A stretch of 64,000 bases of DNA from Actinomortierella ambigua (Eukaryota; Mortierellomycota; Mortierellomycetes; Mortierellales; Mortierellaceae): positions 67,087-131,086 of the forward strand of contig JAAAJB010000017.1 of the NCBI GenBank assembly GCA_016098155.1, read 5' to 3'. Made by a program: the position numbers and the translations under genes. This document shows positions 31,216 through 41,243 of this stretch, in pieces. A model generated the notes under the pieces. That model searched no databases. It was not told the origin of the DNA and saw only the letters and a list, made by a program, of their open reading frames with translations. Every line of letters begins with the position of its first letter. The stretch's first letter is position 1.

Positions 31216-31349
31216 CTGCTGATCGTGCTTGACTGAAGAGAGTGGGGGGACGTGAACGGCGTGTTTGTGACCAATCTCAAGAATAGTCTCGAATGACAGA
31301 GCAGGCTGAGAGTGTGTGCAGGGGTGGGAAAAAGATGGCCCTCGGTTAG

Positions 31350-31356
31350 TATAAAT
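31350..31356 (+). promoter_or_regulatory. TATA box
   Basis: TATAAAT lies 84 bases upstream of the ATG at 31434. Confidence 0.5.
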
Positions 31357-31433
31357 CTCTCGGGCATCCACCCCCTTGCGTCTTACCATCCCTTACCCCT
31401 GCCACGCATCCCTTCCCCTACCTTTTTTTCACC

Positions 31434-31760
31434 ATGGATCTTCACAAAATCGTTGACAATCTGAAGCACAGTGAGCTCATGGCTCAAATCAGAGAGGAGG
31501 CAAAAGACAGGCACCTTTACACTGATGCGCCGAGGCATACGAGTGAAGGCTTTGATGACCTATTAGAGACGTTTCTGGAGCTGGATTTTGATGATAGCAC
31601 GGTTGGCGACGATATGGCAGACATTGGTCTTTTTGATGGAAGTTTCATTGAAAGATGGAAGGCTGACGTGAGGGCGAACCCAGGCATGAGCGCAGGCAAG
31701 AAGAACCGGATGGAGGCTGCTTTAGATGCGCTTCAAAAAGTAATTAATGACAATTTGTGA
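31434..31760 (+). CDS. Small acidic protein of unknown function
   Basis: One exon, 108 residues, with a CACC ATG start context and a TATA box 84 bases upstream, so it is probably a real gene. The middle is strongly acidic (DDLLETFLELDFDDSTVGDD, with Asp/Glu clusters). The flanks are predicted helical (KIVDNLKHSELMAQIREEAK; NRMEAALDALQKVINDNL). It has no cysteines, signal peptide or membrane segment. No family is recognised. It sits head-to-head with the Myb-like gene across the inverted-repeat element; a functional link is speculative. Confidence 0.55.
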   Translation: MDLHKIVDNLKHSELMAQIREEAKDRHLYTDAPRHTSEGFDDLLETFLELDFDDSTVGDDMADIGLFDGSFIERWKADVRANPGMSAGKKNRMEAALDALQKVINDNL

Positions 31761-32279
31761 CCAACTGGCTCTCGTCCCCCGCCTAAGGACCTTGACCTCC
31801 CCTATCACCCCCTTGGCCCCATCTTCCAATCTTATCTCCACCGTCTTCTTCCCTGCCTCCCACGCCTATCTTCAGAATTGGTCCTCCCCCTCCACATGTT
31901 CGTAGTAGTTCACGCTCGCTTATTCAGTACATCCACCCACTTTAAAAGATTTCTACTTTTCTGACCTGTGACAAGGACACACCAGTCCATAACACAATGT
32001 GTAGCTTGGGCTTCATTTTTGAGAGACTTCGCCGAGCAGGATAATCCAAAAAAAAATATGAAGTGTATATGTTGAATCCCGCCTCGTTAAGCGAGACGCA
32101 TCGGCTGAAAAAAAAAAAAAAAAAAAAAACTCGCCATATAGGCCTGTCCAACAGCACTTGTACCGTTTGTTGATGACAATTCTTTTATCGTTCTTGCTCT
32201 GAGCAATCTTGACAGTATGCTACAAGTGAACAGGCGACACTTACTCCCGCAGGTGGTGCCGTAGAATATCTTTGACATT
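31761..32279. other. Convergent 3' spacer
   Basis: A C/T-rich 3' UTR lies downstream of the acidic orphan gene, then a poly-A run (32108-32129) and AT-rich sequence near the end of the membrane-protein gene. No gene is seen. Confidence 0.5.
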
Positions 32280-33665
32280 TCAATCCATATGCCTTTGCTC
32301 CTTGTTCTGATCAAGATGGATCCCGGCCTTGGCAGCGGCATTGAGCGTCTTGACTGTTGCCGGGCTACCGACGGTGTCCTGACGCTCCTTCCAGGCCAAG
32401 AACAGCGGCAGCACCGTGCTCACCGACAGCAACGGCATCCACGCCGTCAGGATCCAGCCCACAGCGGCCTTGCCCATGCTCGCGCTGGTGCGCACCATGA
32501 CAATGGCCGCCAGGAGATTGTTGAACACTAGGTCCGCACTAATGGATGTCTGACAATGGTTGTCCCAAAGAGCCCAGTAGAGGTCCTTGACCGACAATGC
32601 TGGCTGAGCATGCAAGTGGCTGCTGCTGCTGTCGCGGAGACCACTGTAATGGAGGAGACTTTCAAAGATGTTGCTAAAGCGAACATTGTTGCCAAAGGTC
32701 AGGAAAGGTAAAGTGTACGCAAACTGGCTGACGAGTGCAATCAAGGCGAGCAGGATGTATAGGCGAGGCAAGGTCATGCGGCCGCTCCAGCCACCCCGGG
32801 TCAGGCGCGGATCAAATGAAAAGAGTGCCGGGATGAGGAAGAAGGCATGGGTGAGCATGAGGTTGATGGTGAATCGCTTATCGGTCGTTGCGAAAAAGGG
32901 TGTGAGTAGGACCGAGATCTCGCCGAGTAGGATGGTAAGGACGAGCCAGCCAGGGACAGAGCGGGCATGGCAGGTGGTCGTGGTCCGTTTAATGGAGTTG
33001 TTGGAGGATCGCTGTTGTTGTTGTTGTTGTTGTTGTTGGCGGTCCTGATTGTCCAGCTGAGCCAGGAACAAGGGGCCGCCGACAGACATGCTGCCAAAAA
33101 ATCCCAGGAGCACAAACCACCATGTCGGAGTCCATGTGCGCTTCTTAAAGTTGTTCTTGGTCCTGTTTTGGTGGTTGTGTTCTTCCACCTCCAGACGCAG
33201 CGACTGGCCCTCGACCGACCAAAAGGTCAGCAGTGTACCCGTGCCGATCAACAGCTGGCTGCTCCACCACCACTTGGAGAGATTGTCTGTGACGAGTGCA
33301 TATGCCTTTACACTATGGAACAGAGAGAGAGAAATAGGAAAATTAAGGTGTGAGGTATTGAGCTAAAAAAAAAAAAAAAAAGTGAGCAAGGGGAATGAAT
33401 GAGGGACGAGAGGGAGGACGACTTACAAGAGGTCCGACTCGAGGATAAAACGATCGAGATTGCTGCCGAGGGCAACATACTCGACATGGAACCAGGAGAG
33501 AATGTAGTACCACGTGGTGAAGAGAGACGCGGTGGCAATGAGAATGTAAAAGGCATTGCTGGCAGTGAGTCGCGTCCGATAGATGCACACAAAGAGCGCC
33601 GAGAGCACCGTTGTGAAGTAGGCTGCTATTGATGCCACAGCCTTGTAGTAGAGCGTGCTCGCCAT
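32280..33665 (-). CDS. Multi-pass membrane protein, unknown family
   Basis: Two exons on the minus strand: 33665-33427 and 33312-32280, 423 residues. The ATG at 33665 (MASTLYYKAVASIAAYF) is chosen over an upstream in-frame ATG because the hydrophobic segments begin there and the upstream frame runs into promoter sequence. About eight hydrophobic segments are seen, for example VASIAAYFTTVLSALFVCIY, SNAFYILIATASLFTTWYYI, WWFVLLGFFGSMSVGGPLFL, WLVLTILLGEISVLLTPFF and VGWILTAWMPLLSVSTVLPL. A poly-Gln linker encoded by TTG/GTT repeats (33017-33038) lies in a cytosolic or luminal loop. No transporter signature is recognised. Confidence 0.75.
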
Positions 33666-34188
33666 GGAGAAAGAGAAAGGGAATGGAGGAATGGGGGAGT
33701 GAGAAAGAGTGAGAGAGAATGAATGAATGTTGAGAGACAATAAAGACGAAGGACCGTTGACAAAAACAGGGGTATCAAGCCACATCATTGTGCGCGGCCT
33801 GATGTTACGCGAAACGGCGCAAGCGCGTGGTGCAGACGCGCGATTTACAGGAATAGAAGTCAAAAGTGGCGCCTCTTGTCTTACAGCCGCCGATCTCTCG
33901 TGGTTACCCCCACTCATGGTTGCCCCTCTTCCTCCCTCCCTCTGCTGCCTCTTCATGTGGCTCGAAGGCGGGGATCAAAAGCTTTGTTTCGAAAGGGGGA
34001 GAGTGACAATGAACAGAAAGGGGGTGCACAAGGAGGTGCACACAGATACACGCAGTCTCAGCAGAACAGGAGAGGAGTGCATCCCACCTGGAGATGAATT
34101 TTCTTTTTGTCCCTCTCTTTCTCTCTCTCTCCTGGAATGCCAACGATGCTACCTGAACGACTATTTCCAGCCATCGGCATCAAAGGAG

Positions 34189-34221
<33 letters not shown>

Positions 34222-34545
34222 GAGGAGGAGGGGTCAAGCTCAAGTACGTTTTTTCCCCCCAGGCAGCGGTAGGAGGCGCTGGGACACAACTGACCATCCT
34301 TTATGGATGGACGTACAGGATGGACCCATTTGAACAAAACAGGAAAGAAAAGAAGCAAAGGAACCAGGCGACCAAACCCTGGTTCCCATCATTTTCTTCT
34401 TCTCTTCTTCCACCAACACACACACGCACACACCATCTTCTGAGCCACCCTTCCGTTTTTTTTCCCTTTCGTTTCTTTATCTTCCTTTCCTTTTCTCCCT
34501 TCTTCCCGTTCTTCCCTGGTCCGTTGCAGAATCGGCGCCACCATC
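33666..34545. promoter_or_regulatory. Divergent promoter region
   Basis: This 880-bp spacer separates the membrane protein (minus) from the GPI-type protein (plus). It contains an (AG)n run at 34201-34224, a CA-rich stretch near 34420 and a T/C-rich leader. No gene is seen. Confidence 0.5.
34201..34224. repeat. (AG)n microsatellite
   Basis: A perfect AG dinucleotide run in the divergent promoter. Confidence 0.9.
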
Positions 34546-35400
34546 ATGACCTCTCGCTCTCATCACCACCACCACCGCCACTACTACCTGCGCTTGTTTT
34601 TATTCGCAGCGGTGGCGATGCTCCTCCTCTGCACACCGCCAGGGTCAGCGCAGATCAACAACAGTGGCGTCCTAGTCGAGAACCCAACCAAGGAGCGTGC
34701 CATCACGCACGATAGTGCGCCAGCCAGTGTTCCAGGCACAACACACACGGTCACGGCCCCACCGCCAGCCATCATCACCATCTACATCAATGGCTCGATC
34801 CCACTGAATGGAACCCTGATCAACATCACGGCACCTCCAATACTGCCACCGACCACAACGTCGTACGTCCTCCCACCCGTGCCGGTACAGCCGTTTACGA
34901 CGCAAGGGATCGGCGCGTTCCCGACGCCGAGCGGACCGTTGCCACTGCCGACAACACCGGCATGGTTCCCGCAAAACATTTCGTCCTGCACAATGTGTTA
35001 TGGCCAGTTTCAGACGCTGTCGCGGTGCAACGCCCTGGCCAACGAAGGGCTGTTTCCCGTGACGACAAACACGACGTATGCAGAGCTGATGCCGTTCTTG
35101 AAATGCATTTGCACTTACAAGGCCCTGGACATGTACCCGTACTGCATCGATTGCTTGAGCCGCACCCAACAGCTGAATCAGCTCAATGTCTTGCAGGCGT
35201 ATCATCTGGAGAGCTACCAGGATGCCTTTCATCAGCTCTGTGGCTCCACGTTTAACGGCAACAAGATCCCAGGCAGCAGCGGTGCTGTCTCCACCAAGTT
35301 GTTGTCGTCCAGGCATGGAATCGTCGGCCGATGGGTGCTTCCCCTCACGCAACTCGTCCTTGGCGGAGCCGTGGCCATGATTAGTTTTGTTTTTGTCTAG
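34546..35400 (+). CDS. GPI-anchor-type secreted Cys-rich protein
   Basis: One exon, 284 residues. A His-rich start (a run of five His) precedes a signal sequence (LRLFLFAAVAMLLLCTPPGSA). A Pro/Thr-rich stalk with several N-glycosylation sequons (NNS, NGS, NGT, NIT, NIS, NTT) follows. Then comes a domain with eight cysteines in about 85 residues (SCTMCYGQ, SRCNALANEG, LKCICTYKAL, PYCIDCLSRT, HQLCGST). The protein ends in a small-residue cleavage site (GSSGA) and a hydrophobic tail (LTQLVLGGAVAMISFVFV), the usual GPI-addition signal. A surface or wall location is inferred. The cysteine domain resembles CFEM-type layouts loosely, but the spacing does not fit well enough to name it. Confidence 0.75.
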   Translation: MTSRSHHHHHRHYYLRLFLFAAVAMLLLCTPPGSAQINNSGVLVENPTKERAITHDSAPASVPGTTHTVTAPPPAIITIYINGSIPLNGTLINITAPPILPPTTTSYVLPPVPVQPFTTQGIGAFPTPSGPLPLPTTPAWFPQNISSCTMCYGQFQTLSRCNALANEGLFPVTTNTTYAELMPFLKCICTYKALDMYPYCIDCLSRTQQLNQLNVLQAYHLESYQDAFHQLCGSTFNGNKIPGSSGAVSTKLLSSRHGIVGRWVLPLTQLVLGGAVAMISFVFV

Positions 35401-35572
35401 AACAGGCGTTGCGTACGTACGTGCTATTATTTCTTAGTAGAGATTTGAACAACATAGCATCAAACAGCAACTCTTTCGTCTTTTTCTTTGGGACCCACAT
35501 GGCGCAATGTTTTTTTACTCCATCTTCTGTTGAACAAAAAAAAAACAGTTGTATGAATGTTCGCAATCCCTA

Positions 35573-36332
35573 TTAGAACAACCCTTGCTGGACCCAGCCA
35601 TGGACCATGTCCCGAACACGGTCACGGACGACGGCCGAGGGCGCATCGATAGAGGCGACATCGTACGGTGGCTGGATGGTGACAACGCCCATGATGCGGA
35701 TGATAGTCGTGATATCATCTCCTTGGTTTATGTCGACAGGGATGCGATGGCTCTCAAACAGTTGAACGAGCTTTGCACGGCGTTCTTGGGCGAGTTCTGG
35801 GTTGTCGATCATCCCCAGCTGCGGTGGACTACACATGAATCGATCCATAGCCTCCGTCGATATCCTGTCTTTGGAATCAAAATCTATTGGAGAGTGTGTG
35901 TATGTGGGGGCAGGGAATTTCAGTGTGATTGAAAGGTTTTTACAGCTGTTGTAGATGCAATGGTTCATATATCTCTCTTGCCCTTTTCTGTGGGGGCTCT
36001 TTTTTTTTTCTTCTTACCGATGGTAACCTTGGTAATGGCATCTCGTCTTACAGCAATGAGCTCCACCTGGCTGTCACTGTTACTGTTGGGCCTAGTTTCC
36101 AGGAGACATGAGGAAGAGTGAGTCGCCAAAACACCGCGACAAAAGTCATTACTTTGAAGAGCCTTATTAGCATTATTCCTTACAGCTGAATCAGCAGGAC
36201 AGTATGGGTCTGAGGGTCAATGGCATGGAGGTGGCCCTCATAGACCTTGCCCTTGAGAGCCTCGATGCGACATGGTGCTCCGAGGCCACGGTAGATCTCT
36301 TTCAGGTGGTAGCCATGGATTTTAGTGCTCAT
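35573..36332 (-). CDS. Gemin6-like SMN-complex protein
   Basis: Three exons on the minus strand: 36332-36184, 36091-36018 and 35883-35573, 177 residues (human Gemin6 has 167). The N-terminal part is Sm-like: CRIEALKGKVYEGHLHAIDP, then HTVLLIQL, then VELIAVRRDAITKVTI. The C-terminal part carries the feature I recognise in Gemin6: ERRAKLVQLFESHRIPVDIN, then IRIMGVVTIQPPYDV, then VVRDRVRDMVHGWV, matching the human HIPI..GVLTIDPPYGP..LSRVQDLIEG pattern. Gemin6 pairs with Gemin7 in the SMN complex, which loads Sm rings on spliceosomal snRNAs in the cytoplasm. It is divergent from a splicing factor of the CWC16 family with 114 bases between starts. Confidence 0.8.
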
Positions 36333-36446
36333 GAGAAGGAGACAGCGAACAGTCAATGGTTGGAAAGGCAGCAAGTCAATTTTTTGGTTGGACCCTTTTT
36401 TAAGCCGTTTCCTTTTCATTTCTCCATTAAACACATTCGCTGCACA
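36333..36446. promoter_or_regulatory. Bidirectional promoter: Gemin6-like / CWC16-like
   Basis: Only 114 bases lie between the two start codons, so core promoter elements must be shared or interleaved. The stretch is T-rich on the plus strand (TTTTTTGGTTGGACCCTTTTTT). No TATA box is seen. Confidence 0.55.
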
Positions 36447-37920
36447 ATGGCCGAGCGCAAGGCAACCAACAAGTACTACCCGCCAGACTGGGATCCCTCC
36501 AAGGTTGGTTTTACTCTGTTGGCTCAACCTACCCGCGTCATGCCATTCTTTCATGCAGAAGTTCAGCCATCTAACCGCAAAAAAAAAAAAAAAACTTGTA
36601 AATTTGATATAGGGTTCCATCAACAAGTATGTGGGTCAGCACCCTTTGCGTGAGCGAGCACGGAAACTGGACCAGGGCATTCTAATCGTGCGGTTTGAGC
36701 TACCCTTCAATATCTGGTGCAACGGCTGCGAGAATCCCATCGGGCAAGGTAAAAGCGATATACTTGGCCCTTTTTCTTTGGTGTTGTGGTTTCGTTGGAA
36801 TCTCCATATCATTCAACCTTTGTTACTCAATCTCACCCTCAACAAAAACATTATTCTCCGTTATTTTAGGCGTGCGATACAATGCAGAGAAGAAAAAGGT
36901 CGGCAACTATCATTCTACGCCAATCCTCAGCTTTCGCATGAAGTGCCATTTATGCGATAATTGGTTTGAGATCCGGACAGACCCAAAGGTACAACGCATT
37001 TCATTTTTAATTTGCTCCGCAACTTCTTCGGAATATCACAACTGTCTCTTTTTATATGCTCACATGCTACACCCTTCATCTTCTAGAACACTGCCTATGT
37101 CGTGACAGAAGGGGCACGCAAGAAGCATGAAGACTTTGACGCCGCGGACGCGGAAACAATCTCGCTGGATACGCAAGAAGAGCTGGAGCGACGCACAGCC
37201 GACGACTTTGCCAAGCTAGAACATGCACGGCAGGACGAGCTCAAGGCGCATGCGGGGGTGACCCTGTTGACGCGATTGCAGCGACTGAATGATCGACAAT
37301 GGGCAGACCCTTATACGCTTTCCCAACGGTTACGTCGAGGGTTTCGGGAACAAAAGAAGGCCAGGGTCAAGGAAGAGGCTGCCTGTCAACAGTTGGCTGA
37401 TCGCATCGGGTTTAGGTTCAAGGTCTTGCCGGAGAATGACCAAGATCGTGCCGCCGCCGCGTCCAAAGTTGGTAGCTTTGGTGCTGGCAGACAAGAGGTG
37501 CTACAGCAACGGATTGCACGGGCCAAGACTCGCGGATTGTTTGATGCTCAACCACCCCCTCCACCAACGTCGTCGACGACATCGTCAGAGATGACACATG
37601 CAATCGTTCCCTTTTCTTCTTCTTCGTCTTCTTCTTCTTCCTCGTCATCATCCGTCCTCCGCAACAACGATCAACGCCCCAGCTCTGGATCGACCATGGA
37701 GCATCTAGCTCAGACGGTGAAAGCCAACACGCGGCTAAAGACTGACCCGTTCTTGGCCTCGACATCGTCAAAGTCGTTTGCGGGCCTGGTGGTCAAGCAA
37801 GCAAATGATGCAGCGGCAGGGGCGGCGGCCAAGAGTTTACAGTCAACGGCTGTCTCTGCCACAACGCCAAAGACAGGTGGTGGGCTTGTCAGCTACACCA
37901 CGGATAGCGATAGTGAATAA
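36447..37920 (+). CDS. CWC16/CCDC130-Saf4 family splicing factor
   Basis: Four exons: 36447-36503, 36613-36748, 36870-36988 and 37087-37920, 381 residues. The N-terminus is near-invariant for the family: MAERKATNKYYPPDWDPSK, HPLRERARKLDQGILIVRF, FNIWCNGCENPIG, GVRYNAEKKKVGNY, FRMKCHLCDNWFEI. The two Cys pairs, C55/C58 and C90/C93, form the family's zinc site. CWC16 members are Yju2 (CCDC94) and CCDC130/Saf4. The HPLRERARKL and R/T-D-P signatures and the longer tail fit CCDC130 (YJU2B)/Saf4 better than Yju2. They act in the catalytic spliceosome in the nucleus. The C-terminal tail is Ser/Ala-rich with a poly-Ser run (encoded near 37617-37650). Confidence 0.88.
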
Positions 37921-38252
37921 CGGGACGGATGGATCGTGATAGGAAAGGGAGGGTAGGAGGGATGTGAAGCGCCCTCCAAAAGCACCCACCCCACCCTTTT
38001 TCCCCCTTTGCTTCTTCCCTGTACAATATTTTCTATTTCGCCCTGTATATATAGCTAGTTTCATTATTCTCCACCACAACCAAGTACTTTTTTTGTCTAA
38101 TAATTGGATTCAGCCTCAGGCTGTAGTATAAAAAGGACGACTGATTCTCCCCTTGTTGCAGTTTAATAGATTCGGAATTGTGGAGTGTGTGGCGGGACGG
38201 GATCCTGCCAACCCCGCTATGTACAAGATGTTGTTGGAAGTAGATCGCGGGT
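37921..38252. other. Convergent 3' spacer
   Basis: The 3' UTRs of the CWC16-like and FAM32A-like genes meet here. AT-rich signals occur near 38040-38110. No gene is seen. Confidence 0.5.
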
Positions 38253-38956
38253 TTATCCTGGTCCGACCTTGGGAATATCGTAATGCTCCGTCATTTCTTC
38301 CAACTTCTTGTTCAGCTCCTATTGTCGGGTAAATCAGTCAGCAAAACAGTTTTCGAAAATAAAAAAGAATGAGTCTCTAGTGGTTGAACCGTTCCATCTT
38401 TGGCACTATCGATTTACACCCTGCATGCTCACGTACTGCGACCTTTTCCTTGTGGGACTTCATTGCTGACTTGAGCACCTTTTCTTCTTGCTAGTAGTGT
38501 CAAAGAAGAATACCAGTGGTTTGAGTATACCTCTGCGGAAAATTAACAATAAACAACCAGGGATAGGGCATTTTGTCCAACTTACGCGCTTCCGTTGGAC
38601 CTCTTCAAACTTGAGCTGGGCTGGCGTCTTTTCAAGGACTCGTACTGGTTTTGAAGATGTCGCAGGAGACCCTTCTCTGTCGTCCATGGCGGCTTTCACC
38701 TTGGAAGGATCCATCTTTTTCTTCTTCCTATACGCACAGAGACAAGCAAAAAAAAAAAAAAAAGTACCACGCTGGTCAGCCTTCTCTTCATTCGTTCTCG
38801 TCCATCTGGTATCCTGTCCATGGTCCATGGTAGTGAATGAATGAATGAATGAATGCGAGGAATGCAAAAGACTGATGGATGAGCATACTTTTTGGTGACA
38901 CCTCCGCCTCCCCTGAACTTGAGGGCACCACCACCGACACTCTCATAGTCTGCCAT
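38253..38956 (-). CDS. FAM32A: FAM32A-like protein (exon-ligation factor)
   Basis: Four exons on the minus strand: 38956-38889, 38727-38586, 38490-38437 and 38318-38253, 109 residues (human FAM32A has about 112). The start MADYESVGGGALKFRGGGG and the basic patch VTKKKKKKMD match the family's G-x-LK-x-KG and poly-Lys region. Then comes KTPAQLKFEEVQRKR (family KTPAQ-x-x-F-E), the KSHKEKV motif, and the signature C-terminus LEEMTEHYDIPKVGPG. Human FAM32A inserts its C-terminus into the active site of the post-catalytic spliceosome and supports exon ligation. The gene is divergent from the zinc-finger gene at 39225. Confidence 0.88.
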
Positions 38957-39224
38957 GCTAGTATTGCATGTGTTGGTGGAAGTCGAATGCGGACTGTTGC
39001 CAGTCTTTTTGAATGCAATTTTGCTCAGGCGGTGGCTTGTGGATGCACAAGACTTTATCCCCCGTTTGTTTGAATGTGTTTACTTTTTTTTTTTTGAGTC
39101 TCTTTTTTTCCTCTTTGCACCTGCTCACCTTCACCTCTCCCACCCTCTGTCTAGACCTTTTCTTTCACTCCTTCCCCTTCCCCCCTCTGTCTTCCTTTGA
39201 TCCGCCCCTAACACACTTTCAACA
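38957..39224. promoter_or_regulatory. Divergent promoter: FAM32A / zinc-finger gene
   Basis: 268 bases between divergent starts; the plus-strand side is a long T/C-rich leader. No TATA box is seen. Confidence 0.5.
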
Positions 39225-40322
39225 ATGCTGAAACGAGCTACACGCGAGCTGGCCAAGAGTGTCCTGAACAAGGAGGTCATGCCTACGGGCAACGAGGAGG
39301 AGGATTCTCGGATCGCTCTCGAGCAGTTTGCCCAATTGCAGGCTCTGGGCGACAGCGATGACAGCGATAGCAGCAGCAGCGACGACGACGACGACGACGA
39401 CGACGTTGCGGATGACGTCGATGACGATGAGGAGGATCTCGACGCAGATGAGCAGAAGGAGCTGGACGAGTATATCCAAAAGTTTGAAGGCAAGGCGGCC
39501 AAGGAGGACCGCGGATCGGACGACGAGGATGCTTCCGACGACGATGAAGAAGGCGATGACGAGGACGACGACGAAGATGGAGCATCGGAGGCAGAGGAGG
39601 AAGAAGAAGGAGAAGACACCCACTACCGCTGTAAGCTCTGCCCTAAGAAGGTCCTGAAGAACAAGCGGATGGTCGAGGTGCATCTCAAGGGCAAGGAGCA
39701 CAAGCGCAACCTGCGCGCATTCAAGCGGGGGATGAAGACCGAGCGCACAGCCAACGAGGTTGCCAAACTGGTGGCCAAGCACGCCAAGAAGAAGGAGAAG
39801 GGTCTCGAGAAGAAGGCCCAGCGCCTGGCGGCAAAGAAGCTAAAGCTCAAGGAGAAGAAGCGCAAGGCTTGGGAGCGCAAGATGGCGGCTGCCGGAAAGT
39901 CGATTGATGAGGCAAAGGAAGACAAGAAGGCGGACGCCAACAGCAGCAGCACCACCACCACCAAGACTACTACCACCACCACCATCACCAAGAAGAGCGA
40001 GTCGCAGCCAAAGAAGGATCTGCCCAAGAAGACGAAGACTCAGGCGGTGGAGGCACCGTCCAAGGGCGCCAAGAAGGGAAAGAACGAGACTCCAAAGGTT
40101 GAGGCGGCAACAAAGACGACGAAGAAGTCAATCACGACGCAAAAGGATTCGGCAGCCAAGACAGAGACTCCCAAGAAGGAGGAGAGTGCTGGAAAGGTGC
40201 AACCAAAGAAGGAGGGCTCCAAAACGGATGCAGCACAGAAGAAGGTCCAGTCAAAGCGGCAGGCGGACGAAACTGGAGAGACTGCCAAGGCGACCAAGAA
40301 GCAAAAGACTGCAAAGGCATGA
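39225..40322 (+). CDS. Acidic/basic protein with one U1-like C2H2 zinc finger
   Basis: One exon, 365 residues. Residues 45-131 are a long acid tract (poly-Asp/Glu/Ser). A single finger follows, YRCKLCPKKVL..MVEVHLKGKEHKRN, with C136, C139, H153 and H159 (C-x2-C-x13-H-x5-H), the U1/matrin-like type that binds RNA. From about 160 on the protein is highly basic and helical (KHAKKKEKGLEKKAQRLAAK), ending in Lys/Thr repeats of the kind seen in nucleolar proteins. A role in pre-ribosome or snRNP handling is plausible. The neighbouring splicing genes make the latter attractive but do not prove it. Confidence 0.8.
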   Translation: MLKRATRELAKSVLNKEVMPTGNEEEDSRIALEQFAQLQALGDSDDSDSSSSDDDDDDDDVADDVDDDEEDLDADEQKELDEYIQKFEGKAAKEDRGSDDEDASDDDEEGDDEDDDEDGASEAEEEEEGEDTHYRCKLCPKKVLKNKRMVEVHLKGKEHKRNLRAFKRGMKTERTANEVAKLVAKHAKKKEKGLEKKAQRLAAKKLKLKEKKRKAWERKMAAAGKSIDEAKEDKKADANSSSTTTTKTTTTTTITKKSESQPKKDLPKKTKTQAVEAPSKGAKKGKNETPKVEAATKTTKKSITTQKDSAAKTETPKKEESAGKVQPKKEGSKTDAAQKKVQSKRQADETGETAKATKKQKTAKA

Positions 40323-41243
40323 TCTGGATATTCCCTTCTCCCCCCCCCCTCATTTTTTTTGCATGCCCAGTAAACCATGTACCATATCTTTGTTTGATCG
40401 CGTTCTTCAGTGTCGCTGGGGTTTAGTGTCAAATGCGACGTGTAGAAATGGCGCCTTCTTCTCCGTTCCCCTCACACGTCGATCCGGATAACAAACGAGC
40501 TGTACGTTTGGCTTTATCCGTGGAATGAACGACCTGAATCGAATGTCATAGCCCTATAGCCCCTATCCAAGAAGAACTATATGGCTAAAACATCCAGACC
40601 TCAGAAAGAAAAGTGGAGGCTCTATTCGGATAAGAACGAAGCGAGTATCTTTGATTGTGCTGCCAGCGACTTTTACGAGGAAAAGCTTCAGAGTAGAAGC
40701 TTCGGAACCTCCACCTTCAATCTGACCCCTTTGAGAAGATGGTTCGGCACCGTTCTCTCAAGATCAGAGTTCAGCAGTACAACCTAGGATGTGGAGTGGT
40801 GAGCTTCGGCGACCTTGGGTACTTTACACCAGCCTTTGTTGGGCTGAAGAAGAGTGAGCTTACCTTTGATACTTGTGTGTGTCCAAGCATGTTTTTTTTT
40901 CTTCTTCGTCTGTATGCCGTCAACTGGCTTAACTGCCACATGGTAGAAAGACCAAGGTAGATACCGTCGCCATCGTCTTTGCCATGGTATGTGAACGCGA
41001 GACACTGGGTGTCTCGTCGGCTTCCAGCGATCCGTCGACGTCATATGGTCGGCAGGTCCGCCTCTCGGTGACATATTCCTCCGCTGGGTCTCTGGCTCAC
41101 TTCTCACTTCTCTATATACACCTCACACGCCTGCTTGCTCACATATACGCCTCCCATCCTACCATCCTCCCATCCCCCCATCCCCTACCATACCACACCA
41201 CACCCTTCCCCATCCCCTCCAACGCTGACACCATACCCTCACT
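40323..41243. other. Intergenic region upstream of CNOT3
   Basis: This 920-bp spacer has a weak frame (40581-40787) without recognisable homology. The last 150 bases are a C/T/A-rich leader ending in CACT ATG. Confidence 0.5.

Larger units (their letters stand above)
30683..31433. other. Divergent spacer between Myb-like gene and acidic orphan
   Basis: The spacer contains poly-G runs on the plus strand (30704-30716 and 30737-30748), the 19-bp inverted-repeat element at 31058-31215, and a TATA box at 31350. The two genes are transcribed away from each other. Confidence 0.5.

Noticed and set aside
40581..40787. 68-codon plus frame (MAKTSRPQKEKW..) before CNOT3
   Set aside because: Balanced composition but no homology, promoter or splice partner seen; may be chance.
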